A stretch of DNA of 12,549 nt from contig URGI01000055.1 of assembly GCA_900547315.1 (NCBI GenBank), positions 1 to 12,549 of the forward strand, written 5' to 3'. Within the stretch, counting starts at the first letter, position 1. Each line of letters opens with the position of its first letter. Under the pieces are notes generated by a model. It worked only from the letters and a program-made list of their open reading frames with translations, had not been told where the DNA came from and searched no databases. Positions 5,929 through 12,549 of this stretch are shown here, piece by piece. The position numbers and the translations under genes are program-made. Source of the stretch: an uncultured Eubacteriales bacterium. GTDB taxonomy: Bacteria > Bacillota > Clostridia > Oscillospirales > Oscillospiraceae.

Positions 5929-5952
5929 GTTATAACTATTTGGAGGTTTACC

Positions 5953-6684
5953 ATGAAAGTCATCATTGCCAGAGATTATTCCGAGCAGTGCTCTGCCGCC
6001 GCAGATATTATAGAAGGCGTCGTCCGCGCCAAGCCCGGCTGCTGCCTTGGTCTGGCCACAGGCTCCAGCCCCGTCGGGATGTACAAGGAGCTGGCACGCC
6101 GCTGTGCCGAGGAGGGGCTGGACTTCTCCCGCGTACACAGCGTGAATCTTGACGAGTACATCGGCCTTGCCCCTGAACACGACCAGAGCTACCGTTATTT
6201 CATGAACAGCAATCTCTTTGACCATATTAACATCGACAAGGCGAACACCTATGTCGCGGGCGGCATCGGTGATGTGGACGCGGGCATCGCTGAGTTTAAC
6301 GCCGTCATCGAGCGCAGCGACGTTGACGTACAGGTGCTCGGCGTCGGCCCCGACGGCCATCTCGGCTTCAACGAGCCGGGCTCCGTCCTCCACGCGGACG
6401 CGCACCGCGAGAAGCTCGACGAGAGCACGATTGACGCAAACGCCCGCTTCTTCGCGAGCCGCGACGATGTGCCCCGCTACGCCGTCACGATGGGCATGGG
6501 CGGGATAATGAAGGCCCGCAAGCTGCTGCTCATAATCAGTGGCAGCAAGGACGACGCGGCGAAGAAACTGCTCCTCTCCGACGAGATCACGACGGAGTGC
6601 CCCGTCACCTTCATGAAGCTGCACCGCGACGCCGTCGTTATCATCGAGCAGGCGCTGGCGGATCGCATAGGCTACAAAGGCTGA
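5953..6684 (+). CDS. nagB: Glucosamine-6-phosphate deaminase
   Basis: A cytosolic enzyme of 243 residues, full length for the family, that converts glucosamine 6-phosphate to fructose 6-phosphate and ammonia. It feeds amino sugars from wall or mucin glycans into glycolysis. The phosphate-binding loop GLATGSSP is at 33-40, NLDEY with the catalytic Asp67 at 65-69, and GPDGHLGFNEP at 132-142. Asp134, His136 and Glu141 align with Asp141, His143 and Glu148 of E. coli NagB. The ATG at 5953 is chosen because TGGAGG (5941-5946) lies six bases upstream. A longer in-frame extension back to 5815 would run through the promoter. There is no nagA beside it. It is a single-gene unit with its own promoter, a leader hairpin and a terminator. 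Confidence 0.96.
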   Translation: MKVIIARDYSEQCSAAADIIEGVVRAKPGCCLGLATGSSPVGMYKELARRCAEEGLDFSRVHSVNLDEYIGLAPEHDQSYRYFMNSNLFDHINIDKANTYVAGGIGDVDAGIAEFNAVIERSDVDVQVLGVGPDGHLGFNEPGSVLHADAHREKLDESTIDANARFFASRDDVPRYAVTMGMGGIMKARKLLLIISGSKDDAAKKLLLSDEITTECPVTFMKLHRDAVVIIEQALADRIGYKG

Positions 6685-6697
6685 GCTTTATAAGCAT

Positions 6698-6735
6698 AAA
6701 AAAAGGCTTTGACGTGTTTGTCAAAGCCTTTTTTG
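6698..6735. terminator. Bidirectional terminator between nagB and the htrA-type gene
   Basis: Seven A plus GGCTTTGAC (6698-6713) pair with GTCAAAGCC plus six T (6720-6734) around a GTGTTT loop. Both strands end in a T run, so it serves nagB (+) and the convergent protease operon (-). Confidence 0.93.
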
Positions 6736-6748
6736 TTATTATTTTGTG

Positions 6749-8035
6749 TCAGTTATAAATATCGTTCGTGTCCATCAGCACGACATCGACCTCGAAGGTC
6801 TCACCGTCGCGCCAGATCTTGAAGTGGATGCTGTCGCCCACGCTCAGGCCGCTCTTTATCTCGGCGACGTCGTCCGTCGTCTTGACCTCGACCCCGTTGC
6901 ACTCAAGCAGGATATCGCCGACCTTAATGCCCTTGGCCTCGGCGTCCGAGCCCTTGGTGACATCGGAGATATAGAGTCCGCTTGGGATATCGTAATGCGA
7001 CGACGCGTTGTCGGGTATCGCGCCGACGGTTATTCCGATCGACGGGCGGCCTCTGACCTCGCCGTCCTTGACGAGCGCGTTCACGACGTCGCGCATAGTT
7101 GTGCTCGGGATCGCGAAGCCGATGCCCTCGATGCTTGAATAGGACGACATCATCTTCATATTCGTGATGCCGATCACCTGACCGTACATGTTGTACAGCG
7201 GGCCGCCGGAGTTGCCCTCGTTTATTGCGGCGTTGGTCTGCATCAGGGTCATACTGCGGCCGTTATAGCTTACGCCGCGGTTTATCGCGGAGATAACGCC
7301 GTTTGTCAGCGTCATGCGGAACTGCTCGCCCAGCGGGTTGCCTATCGCGGCGACAGCGTCGCCGACGGCAAGCTCTGAGCTGTCGCCGATTACGGCGGGG
7401 GTGAGCCCGATGCCCTTGACCTTCAGCAGCGCAATGTCGCTTATCGAGTCGGCGCCGACCAAGGTTGCGTTGAGGACGGTGTCGTCATACAGGGTGACAG
7501 TCGCGCTGTCCGCGCCGTTTATGACGTGCGTATTCGTCACGATCAGGCCGTCCGCCGTGAGCACGAAGCCGGTGCCCCAGTTATAGCCGCTCTGGCCGTC
7601 CGTGTATGCCGAGATGCCGACGACCGACTTATAGTTCTCTTCGTACAGCTCGCCCAGAGTCAGTTCACTGCCGGACGGCTTTTCCTCAAGCTTCAGTTCA
7701 TAGTCTATCGGCAGCTTCGCGCGCGGGATGTTTATCTCCGCGACGTCGGTAGTCGTCTTGGTGTAATACTGGTCGAAAAAGTCCTGCCAGTTCTCCGGCA
7801 TGTCGCCGCTCTCGCCGTCGGAGGGAATAACACTGGAGCCGAAGCCGCTCTGGCCGCCGCTTCGCTCCGCGAAGATAAGCGACGTGGCCACCAGCAGCAC
7901 GAGCAGCAGGCATATCCCGCCGATTATCCGCACCTTTTTATTTTTCTTTTTCTCCTTCGGCGTCACCGCGTTCACGGTCGGCACGCTCTGCAGCGGGGAA
8001 TACCAGTCGTCCTTGCTGTACCAATTGTTTGCCAT
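6749..8035 (-). CDS. Membrane-anchored HtrA/DegP-type serine protease with PDZ domain
   Basis: A 428-residue envelope protease of the S1C (HtrA) family. A cytosolic N terminus with a Lys-rich stretch (27-36) leads into one membrane segment (about 37-55), so the rest faces outside. The trypsin-like domain (about 125-320) has the full triad: His170 in TNTHV, Asp200 in SDIAL and Ser276 in GNSGGP. One PDZ domain follows (about 330-425). Such proteases degrade or refold damaged exported proteins. It starts 21 nt after the histidine kinase gene with a good GAGG site (8047-8044) and ends at the bidirectional terminator, so it is the last gene of the regulator-kinase-protease operon. The arrangement recalls ciaRH-htrA in streptococci and walRK-htrC in Bacillus (established knowledge). 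It supports a role in envelope stress, though the stimulus is unknown. Confidence 0.95.
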   Translation of the reverse strand: MANNWYSKDDWYSPLQSVPTVNAVTPKEKKKNKKVRIIGGICLLLVLLVATSLIFAERSGGQSGFGSSVIPSDGESGDMPENWQDFFDQYYTKTTTDVAEINIPRAKLPIDYELKLEEKPSGSELTLGELYEENYKSVVGISAYTDGQSGYNWGTGFVLTADGLIVTNTHVINGADSATVTLYDDTVLNATLVGADSISDIALLKVKGIGLTPAVIGDSSELAVGDAVAAIGNPLGEQFRMTLTNGVISAINRGVSYNGRSMTLMQTNAAINEGNSGGPLYNMYGQVIGITNMKMMSSYSSIEGIGFAIPSTTMRDVVNALVKDGEVRGRPSIGITVGAIPDNASSHYDIPSGLYISDVTKGSDAEAKGIKVGDILLECNGVEVKTTDDVAEIKSGLSVGDSIHFKIWRDGETFEVDVVLMDTNDIYN

Positions 8036-8056
8036 AAAAATGACCTCTTTTTATAC

Positions 8057-9520
8057 TTAAAACAGATTTGTTTTCTTTTCGCCGACTTCGTTTTTCGCAA
8101 GAGCCAGAGTGAACACGAACTCCGTCATGCCGTCGCGGCTCGTGACGGCGATGTCCTCATCATGGCTGTTGATGATGGATTTCACCAGATACAGCCCTAG
8201 TCCGACGCCGTCCTTATCCAGACTGCGCGAGCGATCCGACTTGTGGAAACGGTCGAAGATGAACGGGAGATCGTCCGGCGGAATCGTCTCGCCGTAGTCG
8301 CGCACGGAGACATAGGCCTTGCCGTTGTCCTTGTATATGCGCACGGTGATGCAGCTTCCGGGCGAGGCAAACTTCACGGCGTTATCCAACAGGTTATATA
8401 TTACCTGGGTTATGGCGTCTTTATCCGCGTGCACCATGATATGATTATCCGGCAGCTGCGGATCAACGTCAAGATTTTTCTTCGTCGCGCGGCTCTCGAA
8501 GCTCAGCAGCGTCTGAAGTGTAAGCTCCGTCAGGTCAAAGTCGATCCTTTTCGTAGGGTCGGCGGCGCGGTTTCTGAGCTGCGACACATCGAGCATATCG
8601 CGCACCAGACGCGAGAGGCGCTTCGTCTCATCGCTTATCGCGCGGAGATATTTTTTCTCGTCCTCCGGCGGGATCGTACCGTCGAGCAGCCCCTCCGCAA
8701 AGCCGGATATCGTGGTCATCGGCGTCCTCAGCTCGTGCGAGATATTGGCTATGAACTCGCTGCGGCGCTCCTCGGCGTTTTCCAGCGAATCGGCCATTTT
8801 ATTGAACGAATCTATCAGCGCGCCCATCTCATCCGTGGGATCCTCACGCTGGCGCACGCGCACCGAGAAGTCCCCGCGCGCGAACCGGCGCGACGCCGCC
8901 GCCATCTCGTCCAGCGGCTTTGCCATATGCTTGGAGTACATGAGGGAGACTATCATCGCCGCGGCGAAAACGCCGATGGTCACGATCGCGGTTATTCCGG
9001 TCAGGGACGACCAGGTTTTCAGTATGTTGTCAACAACGTTCGTGATGAACACATAGCCGATGATATCTTTCCCGTCGCCAGACGTTTTTATCGGCCGCGC
9101 CACAGCGTAGCGGTTCTTTTCGTACAGGCCGCCGAGCGTGCTCATCTGGTCGTACTCCCCCGTCGTCTCGAGGGTCTGCATGACGTCGGCAGGTATCTGG
9201 TGGCCGAGATGCTCGCACATCGGCGCGCGGTCGGAGCAGGAGACGATCTTGCCGGTCTCGTCGGTTATAAAGACCTGATTGCCGGTGGTGCGCGAGATAG
9301 AAGAGAGCGTCATGCTCAGGCTCCAGCTCGTGAGCGAATCCCCGTCGGCGATGGCGGATGCAGTCCTCGCGACCTCGGAGGCGTTATTGTCCATGCGCTC
9401 GCGGTAGTCGTTTATGATGTAGCCGCGGCCGATGCCGACGAAGCTCACCGCGACGAGCAGGAAGCACATGAACACCAGCGTCGCCGTGGCCACAAAGTTG
9501 CGCAGGTATACGTTTTTCAT
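8057..9520 (-). CDS. Membrane sensor histidine kinase (HAMP-HisKA-HATPase)
   Basis: A 487-residue sensor kinase. Membrane segment 1 is about 10-32, an extracellular sensor region 33-171, membrane segment 2 about 172-194 and HAMP about 195-248. The HisKA domain carries the phospho-acceptor His262 in SHELRTP. The ATPase domain has the N box NLLDNAVKF (376-384), the F box FDRFHKSD and the G2 box GVGLGL. The G1 box reads DYGETI rather than the usual DxGxGI. The sensor region has a compact Cys95-x6-Cys102-x-His104-x2-His107 motif that could bind a metal or form a disulfide (inference). No PAS domain is present, unlike Bacillus WalK. Its ATG overlaps the TAA of the response regulator gene by one base, so the two are translationally coupled, and the HtrA-type protease gene follows. 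Confidence 0.95.
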   Translation of the reverse strand: MKNVYLRNFVATATLVFMCFLLVAVSFVGIGRGYIINDYRERMDNNASEVARTASAIADGDSLTSWSLSMTLSSISRTTGNQVFITDETGKIVSCSDRAPMCEHLGHQIPADVMQTLETTGEYDQMSTLGGLYEKNRYAVARPIKTSGDGKDIIGYVFITNVVDNILKTWSSLTGITAIVTIGVFAAAMIVSLMYSKHMAKPLDEMAAASRRFARGDFSVRVRQREDPTDEMGALIDSFNKMADSLENAEERRSEFIANISHELRTPMTTISGFAEGLLDGTIPPEDEKKYLRAISDETKRLSRLVRDMLDVSQLRNRAADPTKRIDFDLTELTLQTLLSFESRATKKNLDVDPQLPDNHIMVHADKDAITQVIYNLLDNAVKFASPGSCITVRIYKDNGKAYVSVRDYGETIPPDDLPFIFDRFHKSDRSRSLDKDGVGLGLYLVKSIINSHDEDIAVTSRDGMTEFVFTLALAKNEVGEKKTNLF

Positions 9521-10203
9521 TACTCTGTCACTTCAAACTTGTAGCCTACGCCCCAGACGGTCTTGAGGCACCATTTGTCGCTGACGCCTTCAAGCTTTTC
9601 GCGCAGGCGCTTTATGTGTACGTCAACGGTGCGGGAGTCGCCGAAATAGTCAAAGCCCCACACTTCGTCGAGGAGCTGGTTGCGGGTGAAAACGCGGTTG
9701 GGGGACGCCGCGAGGTGGTACAGCAGCTCCATCTCTTTCGGCGGCGTATCGACCTTGACGCCGTTCACCACCAGCTCGTAGGAATCGAGATTTATTATCA
9801 GCTTGTCGAAGGTCAGCTTCTTCTCCGCGGGGCCGTCGTTGTCGCTGCGGCGCATGACGGCGTGGACGCGGGCGATAAGCTCCTTGACGTCAAAGGGTTT
9901 GGTCACGTAATCGTCGGCACCCATGTCAAGACCGGTTATCTTATCCGTGGTCTCTCCCTTAGCGGTGAGCATGATGATCGGCACGGCGGACTTTGCCCGT
10001 ATATCACGGCAGACCTGCCAGCCGTCCTTGACCGGAAGCATGATGTCCAGCAGGACAACGTCTGGCGTGAACAGGTCAAACATTGATTCGGCCTTGCCGC
10101 CGTCAGGAGCGATCATCACCTCAAACCCATCCTTGCCGAGATAAAGCCGCAGCAGTTCTGCGATGTTGCTGTCGTCCTCTACGATAAGCGCGCGTTTAGC
10201 CAT
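9520..10203 (-). CDS. OmpR/PhoB-family response regulator
   Basis: A 227-residue DNA-binding response regulator, partner of the kinase encoded next. The receiver domain (about 4-115) has acidic residues Asp10 and Asp11, the phospho-acceptor Asp53 in LLDIMLP, Thr80 and Lys102. The winged-helix domain (about 128-225) carries VWGFDYFGDSRTVDVHIKRL in and after its recognition helix, close to the WalR/PhoP type. Proteins of this type bind direct repeats with an 11-bp period, and such repeats occur upstream of this gene and of the surface and LysM genes. The ATG at 10203 is chosen because CAGGAGG (10217-10211) lies seven bases upstream. An in-frame extension to 10260 would run over the promoter. 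It is the first gene of the operon. Calling it WalR outright is not justified, since the kinase lacks PAS and the walHIJ genes are absent. Confidence 0.95.
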   Translation of the reverse strand: MAKRALIVEDDSNIAELLRLYLGKDGFEVMIAPDGGKAESMFDLFTPDVVLLDIMLPVKDGWQVCRDIRAKSAVPIIMLTAKGETTDKITGLDMGADDYVTKPFDVKELIARVHAVMRRSDNDGPAEKKLTFDKLIINLDSYELVVNGVKVDTPPKEMELLYHLAASPNRVFTRNQLLDEVWGFDYFGDSRTVDVHIKRLREKLEGVSDKWCLKTVWGVGYKFEVTE

Positions 10204-10237
10204 AATTCTGCCTCCTGAACTTGTATCTATGATTATG

Positions 10238-10266
10238 ATTATACACTGATTATACAACACATTAAA
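10238..10266 (-). promoter_or_regulatory. Promoter of the regulator-kinase-protease operon
   Basis: On the - strand TTTAAT (10266-10261), a 17-bp spacer and TATAAT (10243-10238). A second TATAAT (10254-10249) lies 11 bp upstream of the first. The -35 is weak and the -10 strong, as expected of an activated promoter, and the box at 10274-10290 lies just upstream. Confidence 0.6.
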
Positions 10267-10273
10267 TATGAAA

Positions 10274-10290
10274 AGTTAAAAATGTGTAAA
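10274..10290 (+). promoter_or_regulatory. WalR-type box upstream of the response regulator (11 of 12 match)
   Basis: AGTTAA-N5-TGTAAA on the + strand differs from TGTWAH-N5-TGTWAH at one base. It ends 7 bp from the -35 element of the operon, an activator position, which suggests autoregulation (inference). Confidence 0.4.
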
Positions 10291-10324
10291 AGGTAGACGG
10301 GCAAATCGCGCCGATTGCCCATGG

Positions 10325-10362
10325 TATAAAACAGGCAGGAGATAAATATCTCCCGCCTGTAA
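10325..10362 (-). terminator. Intrinsic terminator of the pepV gene
   Basis: ACAGGC-A-GGAGATA (10331-10344) pairs with TATCTCC-C-GCCTGT (10347-10360) with one mismatch. On the - strand it is followed by TTTTATACC. It lies 21 nt past the stop codon and separates pepV from the two-component operon. Confidence 0.8.
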
Positions 10363-10380
10363 AAATCGCTATGCAAAGGA

Positions 10381-11760
10381 TCAGAAATCCAGCTTCTCCA
10401 GCTCGATCAGCGCGAGGATATAGACCTTCAGCGCCTCCATGAGGAAGTCTATGCTCGCGGCCTCGTCAACGCCGTGGATAGGCCCTGCGAAATCGGGCTG
10501 CGGGCGCTCCGGATGCTCCGGCCCGAAGGACACCGCATTCGGGAAGTCGCGCGCGTAAGTGCCGCCGCCGATGGTATAAGGCTTGGCGTTCTCGCCCGTC
10601 ACGTCGTTGTAGGCGTTGATGCACACCTGCACCGACGGATTATCCAGAGCCATGTAGAACGGCTCCGCGTCGCGCTCTATCGTTATCTCCGCCGCGTCTC
10701 CCGCCGTGCGCTGGATGGCGCGGGCGATCTTCGACCCGCTCATATTGGTCGGGTAGCGGCTGTCTATTGTCTGGAACACATGGCCGTCCTCGATGCCTAT
10801 AACGCCGCCCACGATGGTCAGCGGCTCGAACAGGCCGTCATCCGCCGCAACGTTCAGCGCGGCGCCCGTCCAGTCGTTATTCAGCAGGCTCACCAGCTCG
10901 TAGAAGCGCTTCTCCTCGGCGGCTGCAATGCCGTTATCCAGAATGTAGTCCACGAGCACTCCGATCGCGTTGACGGTTCCCTCCGGCAGAGATGCATGGC
11001 CGCCGACACCGGTGGCCGTGAGGTGCCAAAGCTCGCCCTCTTTCACAGCCTCAACGCGCCCGGCGGATTCAAGCGCTTCGGCCTTGACCCACGCCTCGGC
11101 CTTGTCGGGCACGGCGTTCGCCGCGAAGCCGCCCTTGATGTCTACAACGTTCACCATCGGCAGCTTGGAGATCATGCGGCCGTGGTAAATGCCCTTTTCG
11201 CCGTTGCACAGCGGGAAGTTCGCGTCCGGGCTGAAGCAGAACAGCGGAGCGGGGTAATTTGCCAGATAATACTCGACGTCCTTCATGCCGGTCTCTTCGT
11301 TTGCGCCGAGCAGCGCGCGGACAGGATAGCGCAGGGCTATTCCCTTGTCCTTGAGATACTTCAGCGCGTAGAGGCAGAGGACGCTCGGCCCCTTGTCGTC
11401 CATGACGCCGCGGCCGATTATGTACCCCTCGCGCTCGCGCATGGTGAACGGATCCTGAGTCCAGCCTTCGCCGACAGGCACCACATCGAGGTGAGTTATC
11501 GTAGCGAGGTAGCGATCGCTGTCTCCGCCGAGGCAGGCATAGCCGATTTTGCCCTCGCAGTCTACCGCGTCGAGCCCCAGCTCGCGGGCGATCTCAAGTC
11601 CCTTGTCAAGTGCCTCGCGCGGGCCGCGGCCGAAGGGGGCGTTGGGCTCCGCCTCGCCCTCGACACTGTTTATCGCCACAAGGCGTGCTATATCGCGCAG
11701 TATCGCACCGCGGTTTGATTCCACATATTTGTCTATATCATGCCGAAGCTCGTTATCCAT
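10381..11760 (-). CDS. pepV: PepV/Sapep-type metal-dependent dipeptidase (M20 family)
   Basis: A cytosolic metallopeptidase of 459 residues, the usual length for the PepV branch of M20, which cleaves dipeptides and some short N-terminal peptides. Two-metal site residues are visible: His90 and Asp92 in THLDVVPVG, Asp121 in GVMDDKG, the catalytic Glu155 with Glu156 in NEETG, Asp179 in SPDANFP and a C-terminal His429 in GPIHGVDE. A lid or dimerisation-type domain interrupts the catalytic domain in the middle. The ATG at 11760 is chosen over an in-frame GTG at 11778 because AAGGA (11774-11770) lies nine bases before the ATG. It has its own promoter at 11842-11870 and its own terminator. Substrates in this organism are not evident; the close relative dipeptidase Sapep would look the same. 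Confidence 0.93.
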   Translation of the reverse strand: MDNELRHDIDKYVESNRGAILRDIARLVAINSVEGEAEPNAPFGRGPREALDKGLEIARELGLDAVDCEGKIGYACLGGDSDRYLATITHLDVVPVGEGWTQDPFTMREREGYIIGRGVMDDKGPSVLCLYALKYLKDKGIALRYPVRALLGANEETGMKDVEYYLANYPAPLFCFSPDANFPLCNGEKGIYHGRMISKLPMVNVVDIKGGFAANAVPDKAEAWVKAEALESAGRVEAVKEGELWHLTATGVGGHASLPEGTVNAIGVLVDYILDNGIAAAEEKRFYELVSLLNNDWTGAALNVAADDGLFEPLTIVGGVIGIEDGHVFQTIDSRYPTNMSGSKIARAIQRTAGDAAEITIERDAEPFYMALDNPSVQVCINAYNDVTGENAKPYTIGGGTYARDFPNAVSFGPEHPERPQPDFAGPIHGVDEAASIDFLMEALKVYILALIELEKLDF

Positions 11761-11841
11761 AGGTTCAATTCCTTTCACAAAAGCTTAATTCCCTCTGTTT
11801 TTATACGGGAACACTTCCGGCTTTCGCCGAGAATCGGTTTT

Positions 11842-11870
11842 ACTATATCACCATTTTCTGTTCTTTTCAA
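11842..11870 (-). promoter_or_regulatory. Promoter of the pepV gene
   Basis: On the - strand TTGAAA (11870-11865), a 17-bp spacer and TATAGT (11847-11842). The -35 element overlaps the last codons of plsY, so pepV can be transcribed independently of plsY. The leader is about 75 nt. No clear terminator for plsY is seen in the gap, only a short CGGC-GAAA-GCCG hairpin without a T run. Confidence 0.7.
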
Positions 11871-12493
11871 CACTCTTCTTTGCGTTTCGTCCCCGGCCGC
11901 TTTGCAGGCTTGAAATCCGGCTCCGTGCCGTTTATGAGCCGCACGATGTTATCGCGATGCCGCGCGATGACAATCAGCATTCCGGCCGCCGCCAGTATCA
12001 GCCGCGGAGTCGATACACCGAGCGCCGCCGCGCTTATGAATATCGCCAGCGCCCCGCATATGCTGCCGAACGAGACCTTTTTCGTCAGGAACGCCCCGGT
12101 GAGAAACACGCCGACGACGCAGAGAAATACGCGCCAGTCTATCATCAGCGCGACCATCGCCCCCGATGACACGCCCTTGCCGCCCTTGAAGCCATGCAGC
12201 GCGGGGAAGCAGTGCCCCAGCAGGCACGCGACGCCGCCGAGCGCCATCCCCGTGTCGCCCAGCAGCCAGAAGCCGAGCAGCATCGCCGCTGCGGCCTTGA
12301 GCATGTCGCCTGCGAGCGTCAGCAGTCCGGCGTGCATCCCGAATACGCGCGCCATATTCGTCGCCCCGGCGTTGCCGCTGCCGTGTCTGCGTACGTCGCG
12401 CCCCAGCAGATTTTTCGACAGCAGGATTGATATGCTCAGCGAGCCGAGAAGATATCCGGCGACTACAACTATTGCAATATATATTACGTTCAT
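11867..12493 (-). CDS. plsY: Acyl-phosphate:glycerol-3-phosphate acyltransferase PlsY
   Basis: An integral membrane enzyme of 208 residues, full length. It transfers an acyl group from acyl-phosphate to glycerol 3-phosphate, giving lysophosphatidic acid, the first step of phospholipid synthesis in most Gram-positive bacteria. The three conserved blocks are present: GSGNAGATN (38-46), GHCFPALHGFKGGKGV (93-108) and HRDNIVRLINGTE (179-191). Several hydrophobic segments lie between them, and a basic Lys/Arg-rich tail ends the protein. The ATG at 12493 has GGAG (about 12506-12503) upstream, and TATTAT (12526-12521) is a candidate -10. The -35 would fall near a 14-bp AT palindrome (12528-12541) at the window edge. 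In many Firmicutes gpsA follows plsY, but here a dipeptidase gene does. Confidence 0.97.
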   Translation of the reverse strand: MNVIYIAIVVVAGYLLGSLSISILLSKNLLGRDVRRHGSGNAGATNMARVFGMHAGLLTLAGDMLKAAAAMLLGFWLLGDTGMALGGVACLLGHCFPALHGFKGGKGVSSGAMVALMIDWRVFLCVVGVFLTGAFLTKKVSFGSICGALAIFISAAALGVSTPRLILAAAGMLIVIARHRDNIVRLINGTEPDFKPAKRPGTKRKEEC

Positions 12494-12549
12494 TCTTATC
12501 TCCGTATTCGCACTTGGCGTATAATATTTAAAAATTTTTAAGTGTTTAT

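Noticed and set aside
5815..5952. N-terminal extension of nagB to 5815
   Set aside because: It would run through the palindrome, the nagB promoter and the leader hairpin. The family starts at the 5953 Met and a ribosome binding site is present there.
10204..10260. 19-residue N-terminal extension of the response regulator
   Set aside because: Its codons cover the -10 elements and the ribosome binding site. The receiver domain starts normally at MAKRALIVEDD.
12528..12541. 14-bp AT-only palindrome upstream of plsY
   Set aside because: A run of A followed by T is trivially palindromic. It probably belongs to the AT-rich promoter, whose upstream part is outside the window.
1..12549. Mobile elements, CRISPR arrays, tRNA or rRNA genes
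   Set aside because: None seen: no transposase or integrase motifs, no regularly spaced short repeats with spacers, no tRNA cloverleaf recognised.

Overview
The window reads as a chromosomal segment of a Gram-positive, low-to-mid GC Clostridia-type bacterium, most like the gut Oscillospiraceae/Ruminococcaceae (inference). The evidence is a class B sortase next to a PKTG-type wall-anchored protein, AGGAGG-like ribosome binding sites, sigma-A promoters, AT-rich intergenic DNA around GC-richer genes, and PlsY in place of PlsB. No rRNA, tRNA, CRISPR array, transposase or phage gene is visible.

Left part (1-3700, + strand): a class B sortase (TTG start) is followed by an 814-residue secreted surface protein. 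That protein has six MBG/YDG-like repeats and a C-terminal KPKTG sorting signal, and is a likely sortase substrate. A weak hairpin terminator and a strong promoter separate the two genes, and a near-perfect terminator ends the second. Next comes a gene-poor stretch of about 500 nt (3618-4116) with a long GC-rich hairpin and what may be a broken small gene on the - strand.

Middle (4117-6735): a secreted protein of six LysM domains and no enzyme domain (-) is divergent from nagB, glucosamine-6-phosphate deaminase (+). The shared 252-nt intergenic region holds both promoters, a perfect 16-bp palindrome and an 11-bp-spaced direct repeat. A bidirectional terminator follows nagB.

Right part (6749-12493, all - strand): an OmpR-family response regulator, its membrane histidine kinase and a membrane-anchored HtrA/DegP-type protease form a tight operon. 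Upstream are a PepV-type dipeptidase with its own promoter and terminator, and plsY, the first step of phosphatidic acid synthesis.

The common theme is the cell envelope: wall anchoring, peptidoglycan binding, amino-sugar metabolism, phospholipid synthesis and envelope quality control under a two-component system. The most interesting signal is regulatory. Direct repeats matching or nearly matching the Bacillus WalR box (TGTWAH-N5-TGTWAH) lie upstream of the surface protein, the LysM protein, the two-component operon and, more weakly, the sortase. This suggests, without proving, a local envelope regulon run by the two-component system in the window.
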